A DNA stretch of 64,000 bases from contig NZ_JASNFN010000016.1 of assembly GCF_030731085.1 (NCBI RefSeq), positions 61,424 through 125,423 on the forward strand, read 5' to 3'. Positions within the stretch are counted from its first letter, which is position 1, and the number at the start of each line of letters is the position of its first letter. Shown one piece after another: positions 52,949-61,584 of the stretch. The DNA is from Blastococcus carthaginiensis (lineage in GTDB: Bacteria > Actinomycetota > Actinomycetes > Mycobacteriales > Geodermatophilaceae). A program made the translations under genes and the position numbers. The notes under the pieces were generated by a model. That model saw only the letters and a program-made list of their open reading frames with translations, was not told the DNA's origin and did not search any database.

Positions 52949-54192
52949 CGCTTCGCCGCCCCAGCGGCCGCCTGCTGCAGCAAGGAGGAAAGGGCTTCGG
53001 CACCTGCCTCCCGTCCCAGGTGCTTCATGTAATAAGAGCGACCGGCTGCGCCCCGGCGACTCAGCTCCGCTGACGACAGCTGACTGGCTGACAGCACGGC
53101 GTCTGCCATTGCCTCGGCGTCTCCCGGAGGGGTCACAATCCCGGCTCCGGATTCTCTGACGACCGAGGCTGCATCCCCAGTCACGGCCGCGACCAGGGGC
53201 CGCCCGGCCGCGAGAGTCGCCTGCACCTTGCTCGGCAGCACGGATCGGAAGATCGGCAGATCCCGGAGCGTGACGAGCTGCAGATCCGCGGCCGCGAGCA
53301 CTTTCGCCATTCTATCCACGGGACGCGGACCGGCGAAGCGAACGTTGGTCAGACCGCGCTCGGCAGTCATCTGTCTCAGCGACGCTTCCGCCACGCCTCC
53401 ACCAACTAGGACGAAGCCGATCTCTTCGCGGTTCCGCAACAAGGTGGCCGCCTCGATGATCACCTCGAGTCCTTGCACCTCGCCCAGGTTTCCTGCGTAC
53501 ATAACCGTGAACCGATCGGAAGCCCTTACTTCGGCGATTACGTCTTCGGGCGCGTCCGTCGGGTAGAAGTATCGCTCATCGGCCCAGTTAGGTACGACCG
53601 ATATTTTCGCCGGTGACACACCACGGGCGAGGAGTAGATCGGCCATCCCAGGAGACGTGACAGCGATCGAAGCCGCGCGCCCGTAGGTCACATCGCAGAA
53701 GCGGTGAAGTGCTCGCTCGACGATCTCACTGGCCCGCGACCGAATGAACTGACTCGCGGTCACGCTTTGCGGCCACATGTCCTGGATTAAGAGGACGTAC
53801 GGCGTACGGCGTACGGCGCGCAGCGTCATCGCAGGGATCGCCATAGTTGCCGGCGACGAATACACGAGCGTCGCCTCGACTTCGGCAAGAGCCTTGAGTC
53901 CCACGATGCTGGAGGATGCTGCCAAGCTGAGAAAATTGGCCGCCCTGTGCCCCGGCCGGGAGTCATGACTGGGATACAGCGGCGCTCTGTGTACCCGAAC
54001 CCCATCACGGCGCTCGCGGAGATAGGGCCGAATGCGGTATCCCGCGTAGACGTTGCCATCGGGATAGTTCGGAAAGCCCGTGAGCACATCCACTTCGTGA
54101 CCGCGGCCGATGAGAGCTTGGGCTATGGAGCCGGGGACGCCGGCCGACCCCACTTCCGGGTCGTACCACTGACTAATCAATCCGATGCGCAT
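52945..54192 (-). CDS. GT4-family glycosyltransferase, WbjE/WbuB-like
   Basis: The 415-aa product opens RIGLISQWYDPEVGSAGVPG, contains DVLTGFPNYPDGNVYAGY, LLIQDMWPQSV, VVPNWADERYFYP, FTVMYAGNLGEVQGLEVIIEA and LPSKVQATLAAGRPLVA. The D-x-W-P-x-S and N-W-x-D patterns are those of WbuB/WcaI-type enzymes. WbuB of E. coli O26 transfers L-FucNAc, which fits the capE-capF-capG genes here. It starts 1 bp after the WbpL-like gene ends. Confidence 0.9.
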   Translation of the reverse strand: MRIGLISQWYDPEVGSAGVPGSIAQALIGRGHEVDVLTGFPNYPDGNVYAGYRIRPYLRERRDGVRVHRAPLYPSHDSRPGHRAANFLSLAASSSIVGLKALAEVEATLVYSSPATMAIPAMTLRAVRRTPYVLLIQDMWPQSVTASQFIRSRASEIVERALHRFCDVTYGRAASIAVTSPGMADLLLARGVSPAKISVVPNWADERYFYPTDAPEDVIAEVRASDRFTVMYAGNLGEVQGLEVIIEAATLLRNREEIGFVLVGGGVAEASLRQMTAERGLTNVRFAGPRPVDRMAKVLAAADLQLVTLRDLPIFRSVLPSKVQATLAAGRPLVAAVTGDAASVVRESGAGIVTPPGDAEAMADAVLSASQLSSAELSRRGAAGRSYYMKHLGREAGAEALSSLLQQAAAGAAKR

Positions 54193-54193
54193 G

Positions 54194-55213
54194 TCAATTG
54201 TCTCCCGTCCGCCCTGGCGCCCATCTCCGTTCGCCGATCCAAAAGCGATCGCAAATCTGGGGCGCCGCGAGGTAGCCGGCGACGCCCACGGTCATCGCCG
54301 AAATCGCAACCAGCCGAAACGTCAAGCTCTCGGTCATCCAGCCCGCGATGGCGCAACCGGCCACTAGCACCGACGCACTAGATACGAAGAGGGCGACCGG
54401 GACATGACGACCCCCCTTGCGGATTAACTGTTGGTAAACGTGGTCACGATGTGCCGACATGAGCGGCTTTCTCAGCATGGCCCTCGTGATGAGTGTTCCC
54501 AAGACGTCGGCCAGGTAAATCGCAGGAATGAGGACAGAAACCCACAGCGGCAAGCCTTCTGCCACCGCCAGCACAGCAAGCAGCGCAATAGCAGCCCCGA
54601 GTCCGTAGCTGCCGACGTCTCCGAGAAACACCCTCGCGGCAGGTCTCGCGTTGAACGGTAGGAACCCGACACCGGCACCGGCGACAGCAGCCCCGAAGCC
54701 CGCGAGCAGGCCGGAGTCGATCACGAGACCGCACATGCCAAACGCCGCACCCATCGAAACGGCCTGCATTGCACTAATTCCGTTGATCCCGTCCATGAAG
54801 TTGAAGCTGTTGATGTACAGGGTCAACCATGCGGCAAAAGCCAGGAGACCGACGACCCCCGAGATGGGGAGGGGTAGCACCCGAAGGAGGGCGACCCCGG
54901 TCACGACCGCAAGAGTGACCTGGGCAATGAGGCGTCCAAGCGCCGGCAGGGCGCGGATATCGTCGATCACGCCGAGCGCCGCAAAGCACAGAACGCTCGC
55001 GACTACGGCAAACGGAGGACCAACGAAGAGGACGAGCGCGGCGGCTAAGGCCAAAACAACGGCGATGCCGCCTCCTCGCGGAGTGGCTATCGCATGAGAC
55101 GAGCGCTCGCCGGGCACGTCGAAGACCGCCCTCGCTCGCAAGACGCGGATCACCAGCGGCTGTAGCACAACACCGATAAGCGCTGCGGCCGCGAGGGCCC
55201 ACATGGCAGTCAC
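54194..55213 (-). CDS. Polyprenyl-phosphate N-acetylhexosamine-1-phosphate transferase (WbpL/WecA-like)
   Basis: The 339-aa protein has about ten helices and the PNPT-family motifs: DVPGERSSHAIATPRGGGIAVV, FAALGVIDDIRALPALGRL (D-D), NSFNFMDGINGISA (the N-x3-D), FLPFNARPAARVFLGDVGSYGLG and the cytosolic HRDHVYQQL. WbpL-type members accept UDP-D-FucNAc or UDP-GlcNAc. It is the only PNPT-type initiator in the window and sits in the FucNAc operon beside the D-FucNAc candidate genes. Confidence 0.95.
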   Translation of the reverse strand: MTAMWALAAAALIGVVLQPLVIRVLRARAVFDVPGERSSHAIATPRGGGIAVVLALAAALVLFVGPPFAVVASVLCFAALGVIDDIRALPALGRLIAQVTLAVVTGVALLRVLPLPISGVVGLLAFAAWLTLYINSFNFMDGINGISAMQAVSMGAAFGMCGLVIDSGLLAGFGAAVAGAGVGFLPFNARPAARVFLGDVGSYGLGAAIALLAVLAVAEGLPLWVSVLIPAIYLADVLGTLITRAMLRKPLMSAHRDHVYQQLIRKGGRHVPVALFVSSASVLVAGCAIAGWMTESLTFRLVAISAMTVGVAGYLAAPQICDRFWIGERRWAPGRTGDN

Positions 55214-55295
55214 GGTCGGTCACCACCGCCCGCGTTGGGACGGGGAGCCGTTGCACGGGCTAGGGCTGAGTCACCGGAACAGGAAACCGTGACCG

Positions 55296-57119
55296 TCATA
55301 GCTCGGCGGCCACCCGAGCCGCCCAGCGCGTCTCGATCGCGTCGACCTGCAGGACCGCCTCCAGCGGCGGAACAGGGTGCCGGAGCCAGCTCTCGAGGTC
55401 TCCCTCGATCCACGGAACCGGAACATGGCTGATCAACGGATGCGCCGGTCGGCTATCCCGCTCCTCGGTGCCGAACAGCTCCTCGTGCAGCTTCTCGCCC
55501 GGGCGCAGGCCGGTGTACAGGATATTGATCGGGCGCCCCTCGATCGCGATCAGCTGCTTGGCAACGTCGGCGATTCGCACCGGCTCTCCCATGTCGAGCA
55601 CCAGCGCCTCGCCGCCGCTACCGATCGCGCCGGCTTGGATCACCAGCTGCACTGCCTCGGGGATGGTCATGAAGTACCGGGTCACGTCCGGGTGCGTCAC
55701 CGTAATCGGCCCACCTCGGGCGATCTGCGCGGCGAAGGTCTCCAGCACCGAGCCGCGGCTGCCCAGCACGTTGCCAAACCGCACGGAGAGAAAGTTGCCC
55801 TCGTTCTTGCGCGCGTAGGTGGCGGTGAGCCGCTCGGCCATCCGCTTGGTGCGGCCCAGCACGTTCACCGGGTCGGCGGCCTTGTCGGTGGAGACGTTGA
55901 TGAAGTGGCTGACCCCTGCCGTGGTGGCCGCTTCGAGCACGTTGCGGGTGCCGAGCACGTTGGTCTTGAATCCCTCGGCCGGGTACTGCTCCAGCATGTT
56001 CACGTGCTTCAGCGCAGCGGCGTGGAACACCACGTCGGGCCGCCGCTCGATGAACAGGCCGCGCAGCGCCTCACCGTCGCGGATGTCGGCCAGGATGGCC
56101 TGAGGCAGGTCCAGCCGCGCCTCGCCGTGGATGCTCAGCGAGACCGCGTGCAACGCGGACTCGTCCCGGTCCAGCATCATCAGCTCCGCGGGGGCGAAGC
56201 CTGCGATCTGCCGGCATAGCTCCGACCCGATCGACCCGCCGGCGCCGGTGACGAGCACCTTCCTGCCCCGCAGGTAGTCGGCGATCTCGGTGACGTTCGT
56301 GTCGATCTGGTGCCGGCCCAGCAGGTCTGCGATGTCGATGTCCCGCACATCGCGGATCCCCACGCGCCCCTGGAGCAGCTCGGAGAGACCCGGCAGCACC
56401 TTGACCGACAGCCCGGCGGCGATCGAACGCTGTGAGACATCGCGGACGAGCGCCGAATCGGCGGCGGGCAAGGCGATGACGAGCACCTCGGCGCCCGTGG
56501 TCGCGACCGCAGCATCGATCTGGTCGCGGCTGCCGAGCACCCGCACACCCCGGATCCGCAGGTGCCGCTTGCTGCGGTCGTCGTCGATGAGCCCGACCGG
56601 GACGTAGGGGCTGTCCGGGTCGGCGAGCATCGAGCGGATCAGCTGGTGCGCCGCCTCTCCCGCGCCGAAGACAAGGGTCGGCCGGCCCGTGCGCGGGCGC
56701 ACGGCACCCTCCCGCTGGCTGCGGATGACCAACCGGAAGCCGAGCATGAGCAGCGCAGCGATGGCGGCCGCGACCGGCGCCACCGAGAGCGGGATCAGGC
56801 GCGGCGAGCCGGCGAGCACGTCGACGGCCAAGACGGTGAACGCGGCTCCCCCGACGGCCACGAGGATGCCGCGGAGCTCGTCCACGCTGCCGAGCGCGTA
56901 GCGGCCCTGGTGCAGCCGCATCGCCACGGAGAGCACCAGGAAGGCGACCGCGGCGGCCGCCCCGCAGATGACCAGTCCGCGGGTGTTCAGCCGGGTCAGG
57001 TCGCCGTCGTAGCGGGCGGCCGTCGCGAAGACGAGTGCCACCTGCAGCGAGATCACGTCGGTCACCAGGATGGCGAGGCGGGCCAGCCGCCAGGGCCACC
57101 CCGAACGCTGCAGAATCAC
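55296..57119 (-). CDS. WbpM/CapD/PglF-type nucleotide-sugar 4,6-dehydratase, membrane-bound
   Basis: The GTG start at 57119 has GGGGGAT upstream. The 607-aa protein has four N-terminal membrane helices, a Rossmann domain (TLVFGAGEAAHQLIRSML), and the catalytic SDR domain RKVLVTGAGGSIGSELCRQI, VFHAAALKHVNMLEQYP, NVSTDKAADPVNVLGRTKRMAE, VRFGNVLGSRGSVLETF. The T-D-K triad region (S-T-D-K replacing Y) is typical of WbpM. It converts UDP-GlcNAc to the 4-keto-6-deoxy sugar, precursor of UDP-D-FucNAc or UDP-QuiNAc. Confidence 0.96.
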   Translation of the reverse strand: MILQRSGWPWRLARLAILVTDVISLQVALVFATAARYDGDLTRLNTRGLVICGAAAAVAFLVLSVAMRLHQGRYALGSVDELRGILVAVGGAAFTVLAVDVLAGSPRLIPLSVAPVAAAIAALLMLGFRLVIRSQREGAVRPRTGRPTLVFGAGEAAHQLIRSMLADPDSPYVPVGLIDDDRSKRHLRIRGVRVLGSRDQIDAAVATTGAEVLVIALPAADSALVRDVSQRSIAAGLSVKVLPGLSELLQGRVGIRDVRDIDIADLLGRHQIDTNVTEIADYLRGRKVLVTGAGGSIGSELCRQIAGFAPAELMMLDRDESALHAVSLSIHGEARLDLPQAILADIRDGEALRGLFIERRPDVVFHAAALKHVNMLEQYPAEGFKTNVLGTRNVLEAATTAGVSHFINVSTDKAADPVNVLGRTKRMAERLTATYARKNEGNFLSVRFGNVLGSRGSVLETFAAQIARGGPITVTHPDVTRYFMTIPEAVQLVIQAGAIGSGGEALVLDMGEPVRIADVAKQLIAIEGRPINILYTGLRPGEKLHEELFGTEERDSRPAHPLISHVPVPWIEGDLESWLRHPVPPLEAVLQVDAIETRWAARVAAEL

Positions 57120-57213
57120 GCGATCCCCCGATCGACGAGCACGCCGGTCCGCGTGCGTGGCTGAGTGGTTGAGCGGCCGTGGCACGCGTGGACGGCCGGG
57201 CGGTGCGTGCCGA

Positions 57214-58671
57214 TCACGACTGCTCCCCGGCCTCCGTCCCGGCGGAGTGGCTGCCGGCCGGCCCACCCCGCCGGCGCCCGCGGCGTGCGGCGCGGCCCTC
57301 GACCGGCGGGATCGGCGCCCGCCACGGGTCGGCCGTGTATCCGTACCCGTAGCCGTAGCCCTGGGCCACGGCCGAGGCCGGCGGCACCCGGTTGAGCACG
57401 ACGCCGAGCAGCTTCCCGTCGACACGGGCCAGCACCCTGGTCGCCTCCTCGAGCTGCTCGCGGCGGGTCTTGCCGTACCGGGTGGTCACCACGCAGCCGT
57501 CGGCGAGGACGCTGAGCACCGCCGCGTCCGTGACCGGCAGGAGGGGCGGGGTGTCGATGACCACGTAGTCGTGCGTGCTCCGCAGGCCGTCCAGCAGCGA
57601 GCGCATCTGCTCCGAGCCCAGCAGCTCGCTGGGGTTCGGCGGCATCGGCCCAGCCGCGAGCACGCTCAGCTTGTCGTCGCCCCAGGTCTGGGCTACCTCG
57701 TCGATGTCGGCTGTACCGGCCAGCACGTTGGAGAGCCCGGCCCCGCTGACCAGCCCCATGTACCGGGTCACCCGGGGGCGCCGCAGGTCGGCCTCGACCA
57801 GCATGACGCGGCTGCCCCCTTGGGCCAGCGCGATCGAGAGGTTCACCGCCAGCGTCGACTTGCCCTCACCGGGCACCGAGCTGGCCACCACGATCACCTT
57901 GGGCGGGTGGTCGACGTCGAGGAACTGCAGATTGGTGCGGATGGCCCGGAACGACTCCGCCGTCGCCGACTGCCGGTCCGCCGATGCGAGCACGTGCTGC
58001 TCACCGAGCCGCGCGTCCTCCAGCACCGTGCCGATCAGGCCGGTGTGAGTGAGCGCCTGCACGTCGTCACCGGTCTTCACCGTGTTGTCGAGCCGGCTAC
58101 GCACCAGCGCGAGCCCCAGCCCGATGAGGAGGCCCAGCACCCCGCCCAGCGCAAGGTTCCGGGTGACGGCGGGGCTGACCGGGTCCGAGTTGATGTCCGC
58201 CGGCTCTACGACGCTCACCTTGAGCGCGGAGACGTCGGCCTCCAGTTCCAGCACCCGCTCGGTGAACTGCTCCGCCAGCGAGGCGGCGATCGCCTGCGCC
58301 CGGGCCGGGTCGGTGTCGGTGACCGTCACGTCCAGGATGACCGTCTCGGGCAGCACTCGGGCGTCAACGTTGCCCGCCACGGCGGCCGGGGTGAGCTCGA
58401 GGTTCAGGTCGTCGACGACCTCCGCCGCGAGCGCCTCACCGGTGAGGAGCTGGGCGTAGGAGGTCACCCGCTGCTGGGTGAAGAGGTTTCCCTGGTACGC
58501 CGCGGAGGTATCGGTCGAGCCGGCGACCGAGACGAACAGCTGGGTCGAGGAGGAGTAGAGCGGCGTCGCCAGCCAGCTCAGCAATCCCGCGGCGGCCAGC
58601 CCGACCAGCAGGCCGCCTAGCAGCAGCCACCAGCCAGAACGCACCGCGTGGAGGACGTCCCTCAGGTCCAA
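57214..58671 (-). CDS. Polysaccharide co-polymerase with tyrosine (BY) kinase domain, Tyr-rich tail
   Basis: The 485-aa product starts with a TTG at 58671, chosen because LDLRDVLHAVRSGWW then aligns with the start of its paralogue at 25668. Helices near both ends of the Wzz loop are followed by Walker A ASSVPGEGKST, Walker A' MLVEADLRRP, Walker B YVVIDTPPLL. The tail has a Tyr cluster QGYGYGYGYTAD, the expected autophosphorylation site, then a basic end. It is the first gene of the leftward FucNAc operon and is closely similar to 25668, so one is a duplicate of the other. Confidence 0.95.
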   Translation of the reverse strand: MDLRDVLHAVRSGWWLLLGGLLVGLAAAGLLSWLATPLYSSSTQLFVSVAGSTDTSAAYQGNLFTQQRVTSYAQLLTGEALAAEVVDDLNLELTPAAVAGNVDARVLPETVILDVTVTDTDPARAQAIAASLAEQFTERVLELEADVSALKVSVVEPADINSDPVSPAVTRNLALGGVLGLLIGLGLALVRSRLDNTVKTGDDVQALTHTGLIGTVLEDARLGEQHVLASADRQSATAESFRAIRTNLQFLDVDHPPKVIVVASSVPGEGKSTLAVNLSIALAQGGSRVMLVEADLRRPRVTRYMGLVSGAGLSNVLAGTADIDEVAQTWGDDKLSVLAAGPMPPNPSELLGSEQMRSLLDGLRSTHDYVVIDTPPLLPVTDAAVLSVLADGCVVTTRYGKTRREQLEEATRVLARVDGKLLGVVLNRVPPASAVAQGYGYGYGYTADPWRAPIPPVEGRAARRGRRRGGPAGSHSAGTEAGEQS

Positions 58672-58886
58672 CAGAGCCCCCGCTCGACACCGGGCCCTCC
58701 CCCGTCGGGACCCGTCTCGCCTCAGCCTCAAGTGGTTGAGAACTGAAACGCGGGAGTAACGTACCTGGCAATTCGGACGTTGTTCACCCCTTGACCGCCC
58801 TTTCTGGTGACGGCACGTACCGTATGTGACGGCCTGACGGCGATGAGTGAACTCGTCGGGTCGTCGAGTCGCGCTTCAGTAGCCGG

Positions 58887-59240
58887 TTGACCACGTGCTG
58901 CAATCGCAGGCGTGCAGTTTTCGTCGGCACGGGGCATCTCTACCGCTCGCCGAGCGCCTCGCTCTCGCTCACCTCGACGCCCGGCTCGGTGCGGCAGCCG
59001 CTGCCGTCGGCCTGGGCAGCGCCGGTACCCGCGCCGCCGTGGTCAGCTCCATGGACCCGTCCTCCGCCCTGGCGCTCGCCGAGCTGGGTGGGACGCCGGA
59101 CGGCTTCCGGGCACGCCAGCTGTCGGCCACCCTCGTCCGCGACGCCGGCCTCGTGCTCACCCTCACCCGGCGCCACCGGCAGGCGGTGCTCGAAGAGCGT
59201 CATCAGCGCCTGTCTCGACACTCTGCTGTCGGCGCTGTGC
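58887..59240 (+). pseudogene. Decayed LMW protein-tyrosine phosphatase remnant
   Basis: One frame starts with VFVGTGHLYRSPSA, a damaged copy of the C-T-G-N-x-C-R-S-P phosphatase loop in which the catalytic Cys is Gly. The continuation, in another frame, is SAGTRAAVVSSMDPSSALAL, GGTPDGFRARQLSATLV and LVLTLTRRHRQAVLE, matching the live LMW-PTP at 20871 block by block. At least one frameshift lies near 58960 and the end dissolves after about 59210. It lies divergently next to the BY-kinase at 57214, the normal place for its partner phosphatase. Confidence 0.8.
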
Positions 59241-59360
59241 GACGCGGGCGCCCACGTCGGTGTCGCACCTCCGTTGCACTTGTGACGCACGTTGCCGGCG
59301 CAGCCCGACACCTGGCCGTGTTCCCCTCTGCGTGGGGCTGGCGCTCCTACGCTTCGCGGC

Positions 59361-60152
59361 ATGCCCTGTCCCTCCTGTGGGGCGACGGCCACCCGCACGC
59401 AGATCCTGACCGGCTACTGGCGGTGCGACGCCGACGTCCGCATCGACCAGCTCGTCCCCGCCGGCGCGGAGCCCTCAGCAGTTCCGTCAGCGGCCGAGAC
59501 CCGGCGCTGCGGCACCGTCTACATCCAGACCCGGGACGACGACGGCGCCACCTGCCGCTGCGGCGAGCCCGCCGTCGGTGAGTGCACCGAGTGCACCCGC
59601 GCCGTCTGCGCCGACCACTCCGACCTCTGGCAGGGCTGGCGGGTGTGCGACCGCGACCTGGCCAACGCACGCCTGCGCGCCCGCGCGGCCGCCGCCGCCG
59701 AGGAGAAGCGCCGCGAGGAGGAGGCCGCCGCCGCGGAGGCCGAGCGGCTGCGGCAGCGCACCACGCTGCTCGAGCTCGCCGACGAGGACGCCGTCTGGCT
59801 GCTCTACGCCCGCGACGAGCGGCGCACCGAGCAGCAGGTCCGCTCGGCGGTGCACGTGCTGCGCCGGCTCACCGCGGCCGAGTTCACCGACGTCTGCCTG
59901 TACCTGCTCCCCTACGCCCGCGAGCCCGAGACCCGGCGCAGCGGCCTCACCCGCCTGACCGGCTGGGCCTTCGAGGGGCCCGACTACCACGGCCGGTCGT
60001 GGTTCCTGACCCGCAAGGGCGAGTGGCACCGCGGCGGCGCACTGGGCGACGAGCGCCGACGCTGGAAGGACGTGCGCTTCGACGACGTCGAGAAGCGCGC
60101 CGTCATCGACGAGATGGCCTGGCAGCAGTCGATCGACAGCGGCCTCGTCTGA
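59361..60152 (+). CDS. Zinc-ribbon/B-box-like protein with coiled-coil (hypothetical)
   Basis: ATG 59361. The 263-aa product has C-x2-C (MPCPSCGATAT) and a lone Cys (YWRCD) at the N-terminus, then CRCGEPAVGECTECTRAVCADHSDLW (eight Cys/His in a B-box-like pattern), an Ala/Glu/Arg-rich coiled coil, and a C-terminal domain of about 110 residues with HVLRRLTAAEFTDVCLYL and FEGPDYHGRSWFLTRKGEWHRG. It is cytoplasmic; the family is not recognised. Confidence 0.75.
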   Translation: MPCPSCGATATRTQILTGYWRCDADVRIDQLVPAGAEPSAVPSAAETRRCGTVYIQTRDDDGATCRCGEPAVGECTECTRAVCADHSDLWQGWRVCDRDLANARLRARAAAAAEEKRREEEAAAAEAERLRQRTTLLELADEDAVWLLYARDERRTEQQVRSAVHVLRRLTAAEFTDVCLYLLPYAREPETRRSGLTRLTGWAFEGPDYHGRSWFLTRKGEWHRGGALGDERRRWKDVRFDDVEKRAVIDEMAWQQSIDSGLV

Positions 60153-60318
60153 CCCGCTCGGGCTGGCGCAGCGGCGGGGTCACGGCCGCTGCATCGCCCG
60201 CTCCGCGGCGGGCTGACCACCCCCGTGCGCGGTCAGCCCGCCCGGGGCGGAACGGTGCACACGCTCCCGGTCCGACGGGGGTGCGCGCCCGAACCAGTTC
60301 CGCAGCACGGGGGTGCCG

Positions 60319-61125
60319 ATGACCGACACGAGCGACGACGCGGCCACCGACCCCTTCGTCACGCAAGTCGGTTGGCTGATCGCCTCGTCGGGTGGGAGGG
60401 ACCAGCTCGTCACGCGCAGCGGCGGCCTGGTCAGCGCCCGCACCCTCGACAACTGGATGGCCGGCAGCTACCCGCGCACCAAGGTGACCGGCGCCGTCCG
60501 CGAACTGGACGCCTGGGCGCGCGCCGAGCTGCCCGGGTACCCCGAGGCCGCCGGGGTGCCGGCGCTCGTCGACTCCTGCGGCCCCTACCGCGGCGCCTCC
60601 ACGGTCGGCCCGGCGACGGCGGACGACCCGGCCGAGGAGACCCCCGCCGGGCCCGCGCCGCGCCGCCGCCGGCTGCCCACCTGGGCGCTGCTGGCGGTCG
60701 CCCTGGTGCTGGTCGCCGTCCTCTCCTCCGCCCTCACCGCCCTCGTGCTCGGCGAGCGCAGCCCCGAGGCGTCGGCGGCGGACCCGACCCTCGCCGCCAA
60801 CGACCTGGTGAACGTGCCCCTGCCCAGCACCGGCGACGGCACCCCCGTCCAGGAGGAGGCCGGCAGCATCGGCGCCAACACCTTCGCCGACCCGCGGACG
60901 CTCTCCGGGCGCGGCGCACCCATCCCGCCGCACACCACGATCATGGTGCGCTGCCGCTACTACGCCCCGAGCGTGCCGAGCGTCAGCCCCGACGGCTTCT
61001 GGTACCTGATCGAGACCGAACCCTGGAACGGCCTCTGGACGCCGGCGAACTCCTACATGAACGGCGACCCGCCGGGTGGGCCGTACCTGCACAACACCGA
61101 CTTCGCCGTCCCCGTCTGCCGGTGA
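60319..61125 (+). CDS. Single-pass membrane protein with C-terminal extracytoplasmic domain (hypothetical)
   Basis: ATG 60319 follows a GGGGG run; GTG 60313 is the alternative. The cytosolic N-terminus (about 1-115) has a helical segment with TARTLDNWMAGSYPRT-like features (ARTLDNWMAGSYPRTK), hinting at a helix-turn-helix fold. A membrane helix (LLAVALVLVAVLSSALTALVL, about 124-144) leads to an outer domain with two Cys (MVRCRYYAPS and PVCR) and many Tyr/Trp/Pro. I do not recognise the family. Confidence 0.7.
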   Translation: MTDTSDDAATDPFVTQVGWLIASSGGRDQLVTRSGGLVSARTLDNWMAGSYPRTKVTGAVRELDAWARAELPGYPEAAGVPALVDSCGPYRGASTVGPATADDPAEETPAGPAPRRRRLPTWALLAVALVLVAVLSSALTALVLGERSPEASAADPTLAANDLVNVPLPSTGDGTPVQEEAGSIGANTFADPRTLSGRGAPIPPHTTIMVRCRYYAPSVPSVSPDGFWYLIETEPWNGLWTPANSYMNGDPPGGPYLHNTDFAVPVCR

Positions 61126-61158
61126 GGTCGCACCGGCGCTGACGTCGGCGACCGAGCG

Positions 61159-61422
61159 CTACGCCGCCCTGGGCAGCAGGCGCAGCCGGGCCCAGAACCC
61201 GCTGCTGCTCGCCGGCGCCTCGCGCTCCGTCCGGGCGGGGGTGGCAGCAGCGGTGTCCTCCTCGGCGCGGTCCGCGGCCTCGACCTGCTCCGCCACCCGC
61301 AGGCGGGCGAGCGACACGGGAGGCAGCCGGTGGACGTCGGCCGGTCCGTAGGCGGACGGCGGTGCCGCGTGGCGGCCGTAGCTCTCGGCCGATCCGGTGC
61401 GGAAGGAGACCGTGGCGCTCAT
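61159..61422 (-). CDS. Small hypothetical protein (87 aa)
   Basis: ATG 61422 has GGAG 5 nt upstream. The sequence begins MSATVSFRTGSAESYGRH, continues DVHRLPPVSLARLRVAEQVE and ends SSGFWARLRLLPRAA, an amphipathic basic helix. It is otherwise Ala/Glu-rich. No family was recognised. It is divergent to the GGDEF-EAL gene. Confidence 0.6.
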   Translation of the reverse strand: MSATVSFRTGSAESYGRHAAPPSAYGPADVHRLPPVSLARLRVAEQVEAADRAEEDTAAATPARTEREAPASSSGFWARLRLLPRAA

Positions 61423-61584
61423 CGGCTCCAGGTCGGCACCGCGCTCCGTCGTCCCCGGCTCCTGCTCGTGCGTTCGCTCCACACGTGCTTCATCGGCAGT
61501 CGAGGTCCCGTCCGTGACGGTCCGGCTCCCCCCACCGGGTGAGGAGCGCACGGGCAGCCCTGCAGTCCGGGCGTCCCCCGGCCG

